Assembly: GCA_910575405.1 (NCBI GenBank)
Contig: CAJTER010000002.1
Location: 124,001 to 188,000 of the forward strand
From: Clostridia bacterium
GTDB lineage: Bacteria; Bacillota; Clostridia; Peptostreptococcales; Anaerovoracaceae
Direction: 5' to 3'
DNA: 64,000 nt
Below the pieces are notes generated by a model, which did no database searches, was not told the DNA's origin, and worked only from the letters and a program-made list of their open reading frames with translations. Shown here in pieces: positions 17,301 through 24,672 of this stretch. The translations under genes and the position numbers were made by a program. The stretch's first letter is position 1; each line of letters starts with the position of its first letter.

Positions 17301-17569
17301 AATATGGCAACGCTTCAAAGATAGGCGTAAGGGAGACCCGTGTGAATGTGAAATCCGGTAAGAGAGTACGGATTCATGTGAACGTGACGGGAAAAAAGAA
17401 GCTAAGCAAAGCAGGGAAAAAGGTGCGTTATGTTTCGTCAGACCCGTCTGTTGCAAGGGTGACAGAAAAGGGAGTAATTACCGGGAAAAAGTCTGGAAGA
17501 TGTACAATATACTGTATTTCTCAAAATGGTCTGTATAAGAAAGTAACTGTATCGGTAAGTAAAAAATAA
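14306..17569 (+). CDS. Secreted M26-type (ZmpA/B/C-like) zinc metalloprotease with Pro-rich repeats, Fn3-like and Ig-like domains
   Basis: A 1,087-residue exported protein. A signal peptide (KNIRIATVVFIMMVVFIPP, cleavage near ASA-A, residue 25) is followed by a large M26-like region. The zinc site is HEMTH at 437-441 with E461 (LAEVYTRG) as likely third ligand, the spacing seen in IgA1-protease/Zmp enzymes. Nine 11-residue Pro-rich repeats (PENPGEPTTGQ type) span about 795-893, then a fibronectin-III-like domain (about 905-990) and a Big_2-like Ig domain ending FVSVSKK-like. There is no LPXTG motif. Start ATG 14306 follows GGAGG at 14294-14298. It probably cleaves a host or surface protein; the substrate is unknown. 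Confidence 0.88.
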   Translation: MKNIRIATVVFIMMVVFIPPMTASAASCGETVKQRTEAALQAVSYENSETIATLLAPSRYSLTEKLNKKTEIAKREGKSPADITDEQAISELNRDNVKTMSFEDAFAEVQAGIGGIIQRIVDSTDGAENRGADFFTNKILQNKEKLLLGLTYLERLYDFDMGEKNIRDMLLYESKPYMYGTIEDVLDWMIYMGGKGGDALKLLNNTNAFGYGKLFWPVTSSATLEAFLEENRQKWIPDTTMNEWFLQESRACILEKPSAWDSKNAETYRRLYDDPVFRAHILPLLTVSENSVYMIANSATITYGIVDCYIDRNLRETDPQRYAQLCEKFRQQLEQAAEQQKAFLDCWHRIAKQEKTGQLSSNRIVLDSLRIDPDTPDTSVQWSDKFGKNAARGVREFFAPLNLYGTYMFADGVAEGTGIRYYVSKALTERGLATYAHEMTHLLVSEVMLNGYGSRDGMLAEVYTRGMFEPYELNDPPAFNLNLIYGRSALSDRYHNGHPERFQDAADLQSYMSGILDVVYTLDYAEADVLFTKSDEEKMKWFHKLEQIEDPDKRYNQGEEGSRHNLDSVRGLTLDEAKRLNSIDDLIYDSIIVSRYEVDGTKTTGTMARNGYYVVPLFSANYAGVQNSYGVSGDVMIRRQAFELLAEYGYYEGLVPYISNQYKGAAKAEQTILSDQYVLKKIFNGAYGTMADFKKAMFQRRIEKVNELKPITIMWKNKSVKINNFEELRLLMKDAIESDLIKVTALPGGSNNIRAQETEVERLKQEIFKAYLIQTKDFSDSIYGVDTAPTEPSQPENPGEPTTGQPENPVEPTTEQPENPGEPTTGQPGNPGEPTTGQPGNPGEPTTGQPGNPEKPTTGQPGNPEKPTTGQPGNPGEPTTGQPENPGEPTTGQPGGTENDKKEIASKILLCKVSFAKASHTIRWNSVKSADGYEIYGAKSNGTYKRLQTVSKKSDNWQHKKLKKGTQYKYYVKAYKRIGGKRVTLAKSLPVYSTTKGGKYGNASKIGVRETRVNVKSGKRVRIHVNVTGKKKLSKAGKKVRYVSSDPSVARVTEKGVITGKKSGRCTIYCISQNGLYKKVTVSVSKK
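16688..16984 (+). repeat. Nine tandem 33-bp repeats inside the metalloprotease gene
   Basis: Nine in-frame 33-bp units encode P[EG]NP[GVE][EK]PTT[GE]Q. Near-identical neighbouring units (two PGNPGEPTTGQ, two PGNPEKPTTGQ) indicate recent slippage or unequal exchange. They make an extended spacer between the catalytic part and the C-terminal Fn3/Ig domains. Confidence 0.97.
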
Positions 17570-17622
17570 TATTCCAGGAAAATCGAGACTCGGAAAAATG
17601 TGGGTGTAAGCGAGAGGTTATG

Positions 17623-17661
17623 CTAGTATAGTGTCTTTCAAATAACGGGACACTATACTAG
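17623..17661. repeat. Perfect inverted repeat between convergent genes
   Basis: Arms CTAGTATAGTGTC (17623-17635) and GACACTATACTAG (17649-17661) form a perfect 13-bp stem with a 13-base loop. The following CTAGTGTACCTG is the exact inverse of CAGGTACACTAG at 34783-34794. It could act as a bidirectional terminator for the protease and GNAT genes. The GNAT stop codon (17658-17660) lies inside the right arm. Confidence 0.75.
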
Positions 17662-18116
17662 TGTACCTGCTGCACATGGCAGTACATTCTTGTCATTTCC
17701 ACATCTTCATCCCCTTGAACCATGCACAGGAATTCCCAGTCATACTGCTCATAAAACGAGGTATGATCGGTAATCAGGTAAAGCGTAGAGATACCAAACC
17801 GTACCATATCGCCGCAGACAAACTGCAGCAATTTTCCGGCTATGCCCTGGCAGCGACAGTCTTCCTCAACATATAATGCACAGACATTGGGCGTTAAGTC
17901 TTTGCGGTTGTGAAAGTCATTTTCGATAACGCCGATGCCGCCGATGATTCGTTCCTTTTCAAGGGCAAGATACCACTGTGGGATGCTGTTTTTGCCGCTC
18001 AGGCATTCTTTTATGCTTTCCAGGTAAGCCTCTTTTGGTACCTTCCATTTAGAGTGAAACCATGCGGCAGCCTTGTCTGCCATTTTACTGTGTTCTCTGA
18101 TTTTTATAAGTTCCAT
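17658..18116 (-). CDS. GNAT family N-acetyltransferase
   Basis: A 152-residue single-domain GNAT. Strand 4 and the acetyl-CoA loop are recognisable (ALYVEEDCRCQGIAGKLLQF, i.e. V-x-x-x-x-R-x-x-G-[IV]-[AG]-x-x-L-L), followed by GISTLYLITDHTSFYEQYDW. It should acetylate a small molecule or amine; the substrate is unknown. The last codons (CHVQQVH) are supplied by the repeat at 17649-17669 and replace the ending seen in the broken copy at 13682, so the C-terminus was probably altered by insertion of that repeat. A start at 18116 is preceded by GAGG-type sequence. Confidence 0.88.
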   Translation of the reverse strand: MELIKIREHSKMADKAAAWFHSKWKVPKEAYLESIKECLSGKNSIPQWYLALEKERIIGGIGVIENDFHNRKDLTPNVCALYVEEDCRCQGIAGKLLQFVCGDMVRFGISTLYLITDHTSFYEQYDWEFLCMVQGDEDVEMTRMYCHVQQVH

Positions 18117-18140
18117 AACCTCGTTTCCTCGTTTTGCCTC

Positions 18141-18293
18141 CTATAAATACCTGAATTTCCTATACTCTTTTTGCATTACCTTGTCAACAGCGCCAGCTTT
18201 TTGCCGCAGATGACTCCCAGAATGCAGCAGGCTGATTGCATATTTTTCCATGGCCCCTGCCGCTCCACCTAAAGCAACCCATAAAAATCCCAT
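18141..18293 (-). pseudogene. Possible CrcB fluoride-channel remnant
   Basis: A 50-codon minus-strand frame opens MGFLWVALGGAAGAMEKYAI, close to the conserved start of CrcB/Fluc proteins (GGxxGAxxRY). It then becomes charged and stops at 18141-18143, without the rest of the roughly 120-residue four-helix channel. AAAGGAAAC lies upstream of the ATG. It may be a truncated crcB; no fluoride riboswitch is visible upstream. The match is short, so confidence is limited. Confidence 0.4.
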
Positions 18294-18429
18294 TTTTTCT
18301 GTTTCCTTTCTATCTCTATGTCAATATCAATTTGTTTGTTACTATCTGCTATTTTGTATGAAGTATGTTTTTATTTGTTCTTTATTCTATCACAAGGGCT
18401 CTTCTTTTTCTATCCTATTTAATGAAGGG

Positions 18430-18458
18430 TTCTCAAATTCAGACAGGGGATTTATAAT
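18430..18458 (+). promoter_or_regulatory. Promoter for the alpha/beta hydrolase
   Basis: TTCTCA at 18430-18435 and TATAAT at 18453-18458 are 17 bp apart, 33 bp before the ATG at 18491. The -35 is weak. Confidence 0.45.
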
Positions 18459-18490
18459 GGTGGTAAGCAACTGTAAAGGAGAATGTTATT

Positions 18491-19291
18491 ATGATAGAAA
18501 AAACCATTTATTCACAAAGAGGCAAGCTTTACTACTGGATTTCAAGACACCCTGAAAAAACGGCGAAAACGGTTGCCTTTCTTCCGGGACTTACGGCAAA
18601 TCATCATCTGTTCGACCTGCAGACCGAATATTTTTCTGCAGACTATACGGTGCTAGTCTGGGATCCTCCCGCCCATGGAAAGTCCAGGCCCTATAGGGAC
18701 TTTTCCTATACCCATTCAGCAGAAGAGCTGAAACGCATTTTGGCCACGGAAAACTTGGATCGGGTGGTTCTGGCAGGCCAGTCGGCAGGTGGGTTTGTGG
18801 CCCAGCTCTTTGCGTCAAAGTATCCATTCGCAGTGGATGGGCTGTTTCTCATTGGAAGTTGCCCCTTCGGGCCGGAGTATTACAGCAAATCCGATCTGTC
18901 GTGGCTGAAGCGGACGAAATGGGTGACTGGGATGTTTTCCGACCGCAAGCTGAGGGACACCATGGCGCGGATGTGCGGAGCTACGGAAGAAGGGCGTGAA
19001 AATATGCGGCAAATGCTGGAGGACTACGATAAAAAAGAGCTCTGCAGTCTGATGGATCTGGGATTTGCCGGCTTCATACTGGAAATGGGGGATGTGGAGA
19101 TAAAGTGTCCCGTCTGGCTTGTGACAGGGGAAAAGGACAAGACCGGGAAAGTGAAAAAGTATAACCGGCTATGGCACGAAAAGGAGGGCTATCCTCTTCA
19201 TATCATTTCCAGGGCAGCCCACAATGCAAACTATGATAATGCGGAGGAAGTAAACCGGCTGCTGGAGCAGTTTGTGAAAAAGCTGGGATAA
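18491..19291 (+). CDS. Alpha/beta hydrolase
   Basis: A 266-residue cytoplasmic hydrolase of the alpha/beta fold. The nucleophile elbow AGQSAGG places Ser98 as nucleophile; LPGLTANHHLF forms the oxyanion region; WDPPAHGKS is the usual G-x-G-x-S-like strand 4 segment. The acid is probably in VTGEKDKTG and the catalytic His in RAAHNANYDN. Start ATG 18491 follows AAAGGAG. It stands alone between a GNAT gene and remnant DNA; an ester, amide or lactone substrate is possible but not identifiable. Confidence 0.9.
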   Translation: MIEKTIYSQRGKLYYWISRHPEKTAKTVAFLPGLTANHHLFDLQTEYFSADYTVLVWDPPAHGKSRPYRDFSYTHSAEELKRILATENLDRVVLAGQSAGGFVAQLFASKYPFAVDGLFLIGSCPFGPEYYSKSDLSWLKRTKWVTGMFSDRKLRDTMARMCGATEEGRENMRQMLEDYDKKELCSLMDLGFAGFILEMGDVEIKCPVWLVTGEKDKTGKVKKYNRLWHEKEGYPLHIISRAAHNANYDNAEEVNRLLEQFVKKLG

Positions 19292-19309
19292 AAGGAAAAG
19301 TACTCCCAA

Positions 19310-19438
19310 TGTAGCAGGCAGCTGCAGGAGCGGGACGACGCTTATAAAAAGGAATACCAGGAGTTAAAGTGAGCCTGCACATACGAGGTGACGCAGGATG
19401 CCTTTGAAGGATTCCTGGATAATTTGGGAGAGCTTTAA
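19310..19438 (+). pseudogene. Unidentified coding remnant
   Basis: One frame reads RQLQERDDAYKKEYQELK, a TGA stop, then TYEVTQDAFEGFLDNLGEL and TAA at 19436-19438. Coding-like composition continues on both sides of the stop in the same frame, which suggests a decayed gene end. No family is recognised and the start is missing. Confidence 0.35.
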
Positions 19439-19470
19439 ATGGAGAGCATAGCCGTATATTGATGATAGAG

Positions 19471-19523
19471 GTCGGGCAGGAGTATCGTATTTGTTGTATA
19501 TTTCTCGTCCCGGCATTTTTTAT
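19471..19523 (+). terminator. Terminator-like hairpin
   Basis: GTCGGG (19471-19476) pairs with CCCGGC (19509-19514) around a long loop and is followed by ATTTTTTATT. Confidence 0.5.
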
Positions 19524-19525
19524 TG

Positions 19526-19568
19526 AGCAAAGATTCCCCTTAAGTAGAATCTTTGCTGCCTGTTTTTT
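19526..19568 (+). terminator. Rho-independent terminator
   Basis: A perfect 11-bp stem, AGCAAAGATTC (19526-19536) with GAATCTTTGCT (19547-19557), is followed by GCCTGTTTTTTCC. It isolates the next gene from upstream transcription. Confidence 0.75.
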
Positions 19569-19638
19569 CCTGAATTTGAGAGAAAAAGTGACAAAATTCT
19601 GTAATTTTTTACATATATTCAAGTAAAATCAAAAAAAT

Positions 19639-19669
19639 TTGACATTCCTCTTAAGGGAGCAGTTATAAT
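19639..19669 (+). promoter_or_regulatory. Promoter for the secreted metallohydrolase
   Basis: TTGACA at 19639-19644 and TATAAT at 19664-19669 both match consensus; the spacing is 19 bp. A leader of about 130 bases follows, in which I recognise no riboswitch. Confidence 0.6.
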
Positions 19670-19804
19670 AAAATAATAAGAAAATACTGAAGATTGTAAT
19701 TTCCATGTGGATTGAGAGGGGGTGAAGCAAGGGCCCAGACGTAAGCGGGTACACAAGGGTAATTACACAAAACATGCAGTACATGAAACAGAAAGGACGG
19801 ATGT

Positions 19805-22800
19805 ATGAGCATTACGAAAAGCAAAACACAAAAAACACTGGCCGTCATAATGGCACTGGTGATGGCATTTACTTCCATATGGGTGATGTCATCGACATCT
19901 GGTGTCTCCGCAGCGGAAAAAACCTGCGGTTATGATACGGGAGCTACGAAGATCTTTGAAGGTATGGCTACCGATGACAAGGATATCACTATCTACAACG
20001 ATAAAATCACGGCATCCTTTGCCGTAGGCTCCAACAATTACTGGAATATGACAAAGGGCAGCATTCTGGATATCGGAATCCGTGGAGCAGGCGGAACTGC
20101 AGATGATTATGGAGTTGACCTAGTAAATGATGTAGAACTTCTGGCAGATTTATGGACATCCACAGGAACATACAAGGGCACAGACCTGAGAGATGCCGTT
20201 ACCGTTACTCCGGAAGTATCGGCCGATGGCAATACGGTTACTGTTACATCGAAATATCAGTACTGGGTTGCGGATCCGAATAAGGATAAAAAGAATGAAG
20301 ATGCGCTTCCTCTGGATATTACGCAGGTTTATACGTTGAAAGCGGGAAATAATTATATCACCATGGAAACTACGGTGAAAAATCCCAATACAGATATCGA
20401 TTACAGGGATATGTACACTGGCTATTCCATCAGCACCAACGCTGCCAATATGTTCGGACCCTACGGATTTTATCCGGATGTAAAGACGACCGGCATTGCG
20501 GTTGGTGATAATGAAAAGGTTCAGGAAAAGTTCGGAGATTTTGTTACCACTTACAGCGATGATTATGCCGTTACTCTGCAAATGGACGGAACAGATGCAT
20601 ACAAGGGCAGTACAGGTTACAAAGACATATACCAGCATCGGGATCTGAAGGCAGGCCAGACGTATACCTTTACAGGTGAGGTTCTGGTAGCTGACGGAAA
20701 TGAGACTGCTACGGTCATGGATCGCTTTATTGACCGGGAAAAAATCGCCAAAGAAGATTATGTGACGGTAGAAGGAACGATTACAGACAAGAGCGGAAAG
20801 CCGGTTGAAGGAGCTTCAATTATTGCGCAGAAGACTGGCGTTTATATGCAGACTGCCAAGTCCGTAGAATATACCAGCGGCCATGTTGACGGAACTGTTG
20901 TTTCTAATATGCAGCCATTCCTCTGGTATACAACTGGTAAAGACGGCAAATATTCCTTCCGTTTGCCAAAGACCGGTTACGATGACAAAACAGCAAATAT
21001 CCAGGGCAACGGTGATTATACATACCAGTTCAAGATCGAAGCGCCGGGATACACTTCCAAAACTTCGGAAGTGATGAGCCTTACAAGCGATAAAGTGCAG
21101 GATTATACCATTGAAACAGGCGCGGAGATTTCACTGACAGCAGTTGACCAAAAAGGGCAGAAAATTCCGTTCCGTGTTGAAATTTCAGGCGTTACTACAG
21201 AAATTAAGACTGCGGGAGCCAGCACATATTATTCCAATGCGCTGAATAAGCAGGATCCTCATACTGTAACATTCAACCTTTCTCAGGCTGACAATGTTAC
21301 CTTTACCGCCTCCTATGGGAAGGATTTTGAATCCCTGGCGGAAAGCTATACAACAAACGTTACAGCTGCAGGCGTTAAGCATGAATTTGTGATCGATGAG
21401 GCTGTTGATCCTGAGGCAGAACAGTGGTATGCGGTTGATAATCATCAGCATTCCGATTACGGGGATGGCGCTACGACAATCGAAGATCTATTCAGTGCGC
21501 AGATTGCAGCCAAGCTGGATATGTGCCTTGTGGCGGATCACGATTCGCGTGCCAACGTATATACCATGTCTGAGTATGCCAAGGCAACCGGAATTCCGTT
21601 CCTACCGAATATGGAAGTTTCTCCGGGATGGGGACACTGGGGCGTATTAGGCGTTGCCTATAATGCTACGGATAAAGGCCCTATTGTAGATGCAACACAG
21701 GCAACACCACAGGATATCATCAAGGCTGGGCATGATGCGGGAGCTATCGTTATTGTACACCATCCGTATTCGGATTATGGATTCCTCAACAACCAGGCAA
21801 GTGTCAACGGCGGCCTGGCAAAGGGATGGGATGATTTTGATCTGTTAGAGCTCCAGTCAACCATGGACTTATCTGAGATGGAAGCACTGACAGCAAAGGA
21901 TTACAGCAATATCAGCTTTGATAACCTCAATAAAACAATCCAGGATGCGGGCATTTCCAACATGGACGCTAAGGCTCTGGTTACGGCTATGCACTTCTGG
22001 AATCAGGGAACCAAGAAATACCTGAGCGCAGGCTCCGACCAGCACCAGGCATCCTCTACCACACTTTATCCGGGCATCATCAGAGAATATGCCCAGCTGG
22101 AAGAATATACAGTTGAAAACTACATGGCAGCATTGAAAAAAGGCCATGGCTACGTTACTATGGGACCGCTCTTCTTCCCAAGCCAGGATAATATGTTTGG
22201 CGAAACCATCAAAGCGCAGAGCGGCAAGGAAACTACTATCAAGCTTGATGCTCAGGCAGTAAATGGTATGGACAAAGTGATGCTTTACAGCAACGGTGTT
22301 TTAACAGCGACCAAGGAACTGAAGGGCAGCACGAAACGTGAAGCGGTAAACTTTACTGTTAAACCGGCAAAGGATACTAAGTGGTACAGTATTGTCGCCC
22401 TTGATTCCAAGGGAAATTACGCGGCCTCCAATCCAATCTGGACGGATGTAGTTGCTGAATCAGGAGCATTGTCTCTGAATACTGCAGCAAAGACATTGGC
22501 ATATGGTAAGTCCTTTACGCTGAAGGCCTCAGGAGACGTTACATGGAAGTCTTCTGATAAAAAGGTTGCTACTGTATCTAAAAATGGAAAGGTGACCGCA
22601 AAAGGTGTTGGAAAAGCGACGATTACTGCGACCGCAGCAAATGGAGAAAAAGCAACCTGTAAAGTAACAGTTACCAAAGCATCGCAGGCCTTGAAGGTGA
22701 GTACAGCAACGAAGACTGTAAAGTATGCAAAGGTAAGGAAAGCTAATACAAATACTTCAAAAGTTGCGGTATCCGGAAATAAAGGCAAGGTGACCTACAG

Positions 22801-22972
22801 CAAGATTTCCGGATCTTCCAAGCTGAAAATCAATGCGAAGACCGGAAAAATCGCGGTTAAAAAAGGCACCAAAAAGGGTACTTACAAGATTAAGGTTAAG
22901 GTAAAAGCGGCGGCTTCGGCAAATTATAAGGCTGCTAGCAAGAACGCAACCGTGAGCGTTAAGGTGAAATAA
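19805..22972 (+). CDS. Secreted PHP/CehA-type metallohydrolase with carboxypeptidase-regulatory-like and Ig-like domains
   Basis: A 1,055-residue exported protein with signal peptide 1-36 (cleavage near VSA-A). Residues about 40-315 are an unassigned beta-rich domain. Residues 320-440 resemble a carboxypeptidase-regulatory-like beta sandwich (EGTITDKSGKPVEGASII). A PHP metallohydrolase domain spans about 540-780, with metal ligands in DNHQHSD (H547, H549), VADHDSR, VHHPY (H652, H653) and SDQH (D745, H747), the pattern of CehA/McbA-type hydrolases. A Big_2 domain (about 885-958) and a lysine-rich repeat-like tail end the protein. No sorting motif is seen. A phosphodiester or similar ester substrate outside the cell is inferred. 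Confidence 0.85.
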   Translation: MSITKSKTQKTLAVIMALVMAFTSIWVMSSTSGVSAAEKTCGYDTGATKIFEGMATDDKDITIYNDKITASFAVGSNNYWNMTKGSILDIGIRGAGGTADDYGVDLVNDVELLADLWTSTGTYKGTDLRDAVTVTPEVSADGNTVTVTSKYQYWVADPNKDKKNEDALPLDITQVYTLKAGNNYITMETTVKNPNTDIDYRDMYTGYSISTNAANMFGPYGFYPDVKTTGIAVGDNEKVQEKFGDFVTTYSDDYAVTLQMDGTDAYKGSTGYKDIYQHRDLKAGQTYTFTGEVLVADGNETATVMDRFIDREKIAKEDYVTVEGTITDKSGKPVEGASIIAQKTGVYMQTAKSVEYTSGHVDGTVVSNMQPFLWYTTGKDGKYSFRLPKTGYDDKTANIQGNGDYTYQFKIEAPGYTSKTSEVMSLTSDKVQDYTIETGAEISLTAVDQKGQKIPFRVEISGVTTEIKTAGASTYYSNALNKQDPHTVTFNLSQADNVTFTASYGKDFESLAESYTTNVTAAGVKHEFVIDEAVDPEAEQWYAVDNHQHSDYGDGATTIEDLFSAQIAAKLDMCLVADHDSRANVYTMSEYAKATGIPFLPNMEVSPGWGHWGVLGVAYNATDKGPIVDATQATPQDIIKAGHDAGAIVIVHHPYSDYGFLNNQASVNGGLAKGWDDFDLLELQSTMDLSEMEALTAKDYSNISFDNLNKTIQDAGISNMDAKALVTAMHFWNQGTKKYLSAGSDQHQASSTTLYPGIIREYAQLEEYTVENYMAALKKGHGYVTMGPLFFPSQDNMFGETIKAQSGKETTIKLDAQAVNGMDKVMLYSNGVLTATKELKGSTKREAVNFTVKPAKDTKWYSIVALDSKGNYAASNPIWTDVVAESGALSLNTAAKTLAYGKSFTLKASGDVTWKSSDKKVATVSKNGKVTAKGVGKATITATAANGEKATCKVTVTKASQALKVSTATKTVKYAKVRKANTNTSKVAVSGNKGKVTYSKISGSSKLKINAKTGKIAVKKGTKKGTYKIKVKVKAAASANYKAASKNATVSVKVK

Positions 22973-23025
22973 GGGATCGGATAAAAAACGAAAACGGTAT
23001 GGAACAAAAAACTGAACCGTACAGC

Positions 23026-23075
23026 AAGGGCTGCTGCGCAAATGGGGCGAGAACAATTTGCGCACAGCCCTTTTT
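23026..23075 (+). terminator. Strong rho-independent terminator
   Basis: AAGGGCTGCTGCGCAAAT and ATTTGCGCACAGCCCTT form a long stem with one bulge, followed by TTTTTG. Confidence 0.88.
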
Positions 23076-23100
23076 GTGAAATCCTTTTCCTCTATAACAG

Positions 23101-23129
23101 TTGAATTCCAATAAAAAACAGTATATAAT
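23101..23129 (+). promoter_or_regulatory. Promoter for the MATE exporter
   Basis: TTGAAT at 23101-23106 and TATAAT at 23124-23129, spaced by 17 bp, lie just upstream of the ribosome site AAAGGAGG (23143-23150). The implied 5' leader is short. Confidence 0.7.
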
Positions 23130-23162
23130 ATCACCTTGTGACAAAGGAGGTATTATCATATT

Positions 23163-24539
23163 ATGAGTGAAGAAATTCGCGAAAATAAGATGGGGACCAT
23201 GCCCATTGGAAAGCTGATTGTGACCATGTCCTGGCCGGCAATTCTGTCCATGCTGATCCAGGCGCTCTATAACATCGTGGACAGTATTTTCGTGTCCATG
23301 ATCAGTGAGCAGGCGCTGGCCGCTGTAACATACATATTTCCGGTTCAGATGCTGCTGATTGCCGTAGGAGTGGGAACGGGAGTCGGCATCAACTCTCTCA
23401 TATCCAGAAGACTGGGCGCCCGGCGTTTTGAGGAAGCGAATATGGCGGCAAGCTGCGGCTATAGGCTGTCCTTTTTTAACTGGGCAGGCTTTGCGCTGGT
23501 TGGGCTTCTCTTTTCCGGCCTTTACATGAGCTTTTTTTCCAGTACGCCATATGTAATGGAAAGCGGAGCCGTGTATATGCGGATTATTACCATAGGATCC
23601 CTCTTTGTGTTCGTAGAGGTTTCCACGGAAAAGATCCTACAGGCTACGGGAAATATGCTCTTTCCCATGGTTTGCAGCGTTGCGGGAGCGGCAGTCAATA
23701 TTGGGATGGATCCGGTGCTGATCTTCGGCGTAGGGCCATTTCCGGAAATGGGCGTAGCAGGTGCTGCTATTGCAACTATCATCGGACAACTGGTTTCCAT
23801 GATCATGGGTCAGTATCTGCTGTTTAAAAAAGATCATCAGGTTGTCGTGAAGGTGCGGGGATTTAAAATGGAGTCCGCCATCCTGCGGGATATTTATGCA
23901 GTAGGGCTTCCCGCAATTTTAATGCAGGCCATGATGTCGATTCTGCAGTTTGGACTGAATGCTATTCTGGCGGGGCTTTCGGAAACAGCAGTAGCGGTAA
24001 ACGGTATTTATGGAAGACTTCAGTCCTTTATTTTTATGCCGGTTTTCGGCCTGAATCAGGGAACGCTGCCCATTATGGGATACAACTATGGAGCAAGAAA
24101 TAAAAAGCGCCTGATGCAGGCCTTTAAGGTCGGATTTTGGATTGCTTTTGTGATTATGCTTGTCGGGCTGATTTTATTCCAGACCTTTCCAAAGCAGTTC
24201 CTGAGCATGTTCAACGCCTCTGAGGGAATGTATGGTATCGGGATTCCGGCCCTCAGAACCATCAGCATCTGCTTCTTACCGGCATCTTTCGGAATTCTGG
24301 CCTCGTCCTTTTTCCAGGCTACCGGACATGGAATTATGAGCTTTTGGGGATCTCTTATCCGACAGTTGGTGGGAATCCTGCCTCTTGCTTGGATACTTGC
24401 GAGAATAGGCGGTCTGGATCTGGTATGGTGGGCCTTCCCACTTGCGGAAATCCTGGGGTTTGTTTACTGCATTATTACCATGCGCTATATTTACAAAAAG
24501 GATATCGCAAAGCTGGACAACCCAGAGGAAGGACGATAA
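23163..24539 (+). CDS. MATE-family multidrug/cation antiporter
   Basis: A 458-residue membrane protein with two homologous six-helix halves. The MATE pattern is clear: PIGKLIVTMSWPAILSML, LYNIVDSIFVSM, LISRRLGARRFEEAN, VNIGMDPVLIFG, and in the second half GLNQGTLPIMGYNYGARNKK. It should expel drugs or organic cations using a sodium or proton gradient. Start ATG 23163 lies 12 bp after GGAGG (23146-23150), longer than usual, but no nearer start codon is available in frame. It is monocistronic, with its own promoter and terminator. Confidence 0.94.
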   Translation: MSEEIRENKMGTMPIGKLIVTMSWPAILSMLIQALYNIVDSIFVSMISEQALAAVTYIFPVQMLLIAVGVGTGVGINSLISRRLGARRFEEANMAASCGYRLSFFNWAGFALVGLLFSGLYMSFFSSTPYVMESGAVYMRIITIGSLFVFVEVSTEKILQATGNMLFPMVCSVAGAAVNIGMDPVLIFGVGPFPEMGVAGAAIATIIGQLVSMIMGQYLLFKKDHQVVVKVRGFKMESAILRDIYAVGLPAILMQAMMSILQFGLNAILAGLSETAVAVNGIYGRLQSFIFMPVFGLNQGTLPIMGYNYGARNKKRLMQAFKVGFWIAFVIMLVGLILFQTFPKQFLSMFNASEGMYGIGIPALRTISICFLPASFGILASSFFQATGHGIMSFWGSLIRQLVGILPLAWILARIGGLDLVWWAFPLAEILGFVYCIITMRYIYKKDIAKLDNPEEGR

Positions 24540-24595
24540 GGTGCAGATCGAACGGCTTTAAATCATGCATGTATCAAATACAGAAGTATAGAAAA

Positions 24596-24638
24596 GAAAG
24601 ATGCTCCAGAACTCACATTGAGAGCATCTTTCTTTTTT
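24596..24638 (+). terminator. Rho-independent terminator
   Basis: GAAAGATGCTC (24596-24606) pairs perfectly with GAGCATCTTTC (24622-24632) and is followed by TTTTTTAG. Confidence 0.88.
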
Positions 24639-24672
24639 AGGTATATGCATCGTAAAGGGAACGCAGATATTT

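Noticed and set aside
19670-19804. Riboswitch in the leader of the secreted metallohydrolase
   Set aside because: I compared it by eye with c-di-GMP, fluoride and cobalamin consensus segments and saw no match.
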